From Actinomycetota bacterium (GTDB taxonomy: Bacteria; Actinomycetota; Thermoleophilia; Miltoncostaeales; Miltoncostaeaceae), in assembly GCA_005800465.1 (NCBI GenBank), contig SYFI01000072.1, forward strand, positions 1-13,096: a DNA stretch of 13,096 nucleotides, read 5' to 3'. The notes below the pieces were generated by a model. It was not told the DNA's origin and did no database searches. It worked only from the letters and a program-made list of their open reading frames with translations. Positions 12,746 through 13,096 of this stretch are shown in pieces (within the stretch, counting starts at the first letter, position 1; each line of letters begins with the position of its first letter). The position numbers and the translations under genes are program-made.

Positions 12746-13096
12746 TTACTCCGCGTCGTCGGCCGGCTCGGCATCTGCGCCGACGGCCGCGGCAACGACC
12801 TCGGGCTCAGCCGAAGCAGGCGGGGGCTCGGTGCGGTCCATCCGCATCACATCGCCGTCACGGTCGCACACAATGACCAACCCCTCCGTGAGCGTTCCGT
12901 GCAGCAGCTCGTCGGCCAGGGGGTCCTCGATGAGGCGCTGGATCGCACGGCGGAGTGGCCGGGCACCCATTGCCGGGTCGTAGCCCTCATCCACCAGCAG
13001 ATCCTTCGCCGCGTCGGTGAGCTGGAACGACACACCCTGGTCGGCCATCTGCTTCTGCAGACGCACCAGCATGAGGTCGATGATCTCCTTGATCTC
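12746..13096 (-). CDS. clpC: ATP-dependent protease ATPase subunit ClpC, C-terminal part
   Basis: The last 116 residues of a Clp/Hsp100 ATPase; the 5' part is beyond the window. The segment starts inside the C-terminal D2-small domain: EIKEIIDLMLVRLQKQ, then LTDAAKDLLVDEGYDPAMGA and the signature GARPLRRAIQRLIEDPLADELL, which carries the sensor-2 Arg. A variable acidic, Ala/Pro/Glu-rich tail of about 35 residues ends in PADDAE. ClpC works with ClpP in regulated protein degradation. Its position immediately before radA is the conserved arrangement in Firmicutes and Actinobacteria and separates it from ClpB or ClpA. The TAA stop is in frame with radA. Confidence 0.95.
   Translation of the reverse strand, partial: EIKEIIDLMLVRLQKQMADQGVSFQLTDAAKDLLVDEGYDPAMGARPLRRAIQRLIEDPLADELLHGTLTEGLVIVCDRDGDVMRMDRTEPPPASAEPEVVAAAVGADAEPADDAE

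Overview
This is a high-GC bacterial chromosome segment. Gene content and order point to Actinobacteria in the broad sense, most likely a deep lineage such as Thermoleophilia or Rubrobacteria. That assignment is inference from synteny and GC and was not tested. The right two thirds is the conserved block clpC - radA - yacL (PIN/TRAM) - ispD - ispF - cysS - rlmB - sigH, known from Firmicutes and some Actinobacteria, all on the minus strand. The left third is accessory.

Plus strand, 1-1714: the DNA-binding end of an OmpR/PhoB response regulator, then an MprB/MtrB-type histidine kinase, joined by an ATGA overlap. They converge on a minus-strand Tat-exported alpha/beta hydrolase (1711-3138); both stop codons lie within one CTAG. 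An AT-rich dyad sits upstream of the hydrolase.

3139-4460 is a small scarred island. It holds a decayed minus-strand copy of a universal stress protein (usp) 3' end plus the first bases of a tRNA, a plus-strand nucleotidyltransferase of AbiEii toxin type with a possible tiny overlapping partner, and an intact tRNA-Thr(UGU). The usp/tRNA junction is present twice as a direct repeat 1,230 bp apart (about 80% identical over 130 bp).

4463-13096, minus strand, in transcription order from right to left: clpC (C-terminus only), radA, yacL, ispD, a PHP-family histidinol-phosphatase-like gene, ispF, cysS, rlmB, sigH, usp, tRNA-Thr. ispD through rlmB is very tight (ATGA or 10-nt overlaps, 12-20 nt gaps), which suggests one operon combining isoprenoid precursor synthesis (ispD, ispF), Cys-tRNA charging and rRNA methylation. 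sigH has its own promoter-like sequence, a structured leader and a structured 3' region that share a repeated heptamer. disA, normally between radA and yacL in Firmicutes, is not there.

The most unusual points are: radA seems to lack any ATG/GTG/TTG start compatible with its zinc finger and probably starts at CTG directly after the clpC stop, beside a perfect 14-bp hairpin; the sigH-flanking hairpin family; and the duplicated usp/tRNA junction around the toxin-like gene. No complete new defence system, CRISPR array or transposase is visible.
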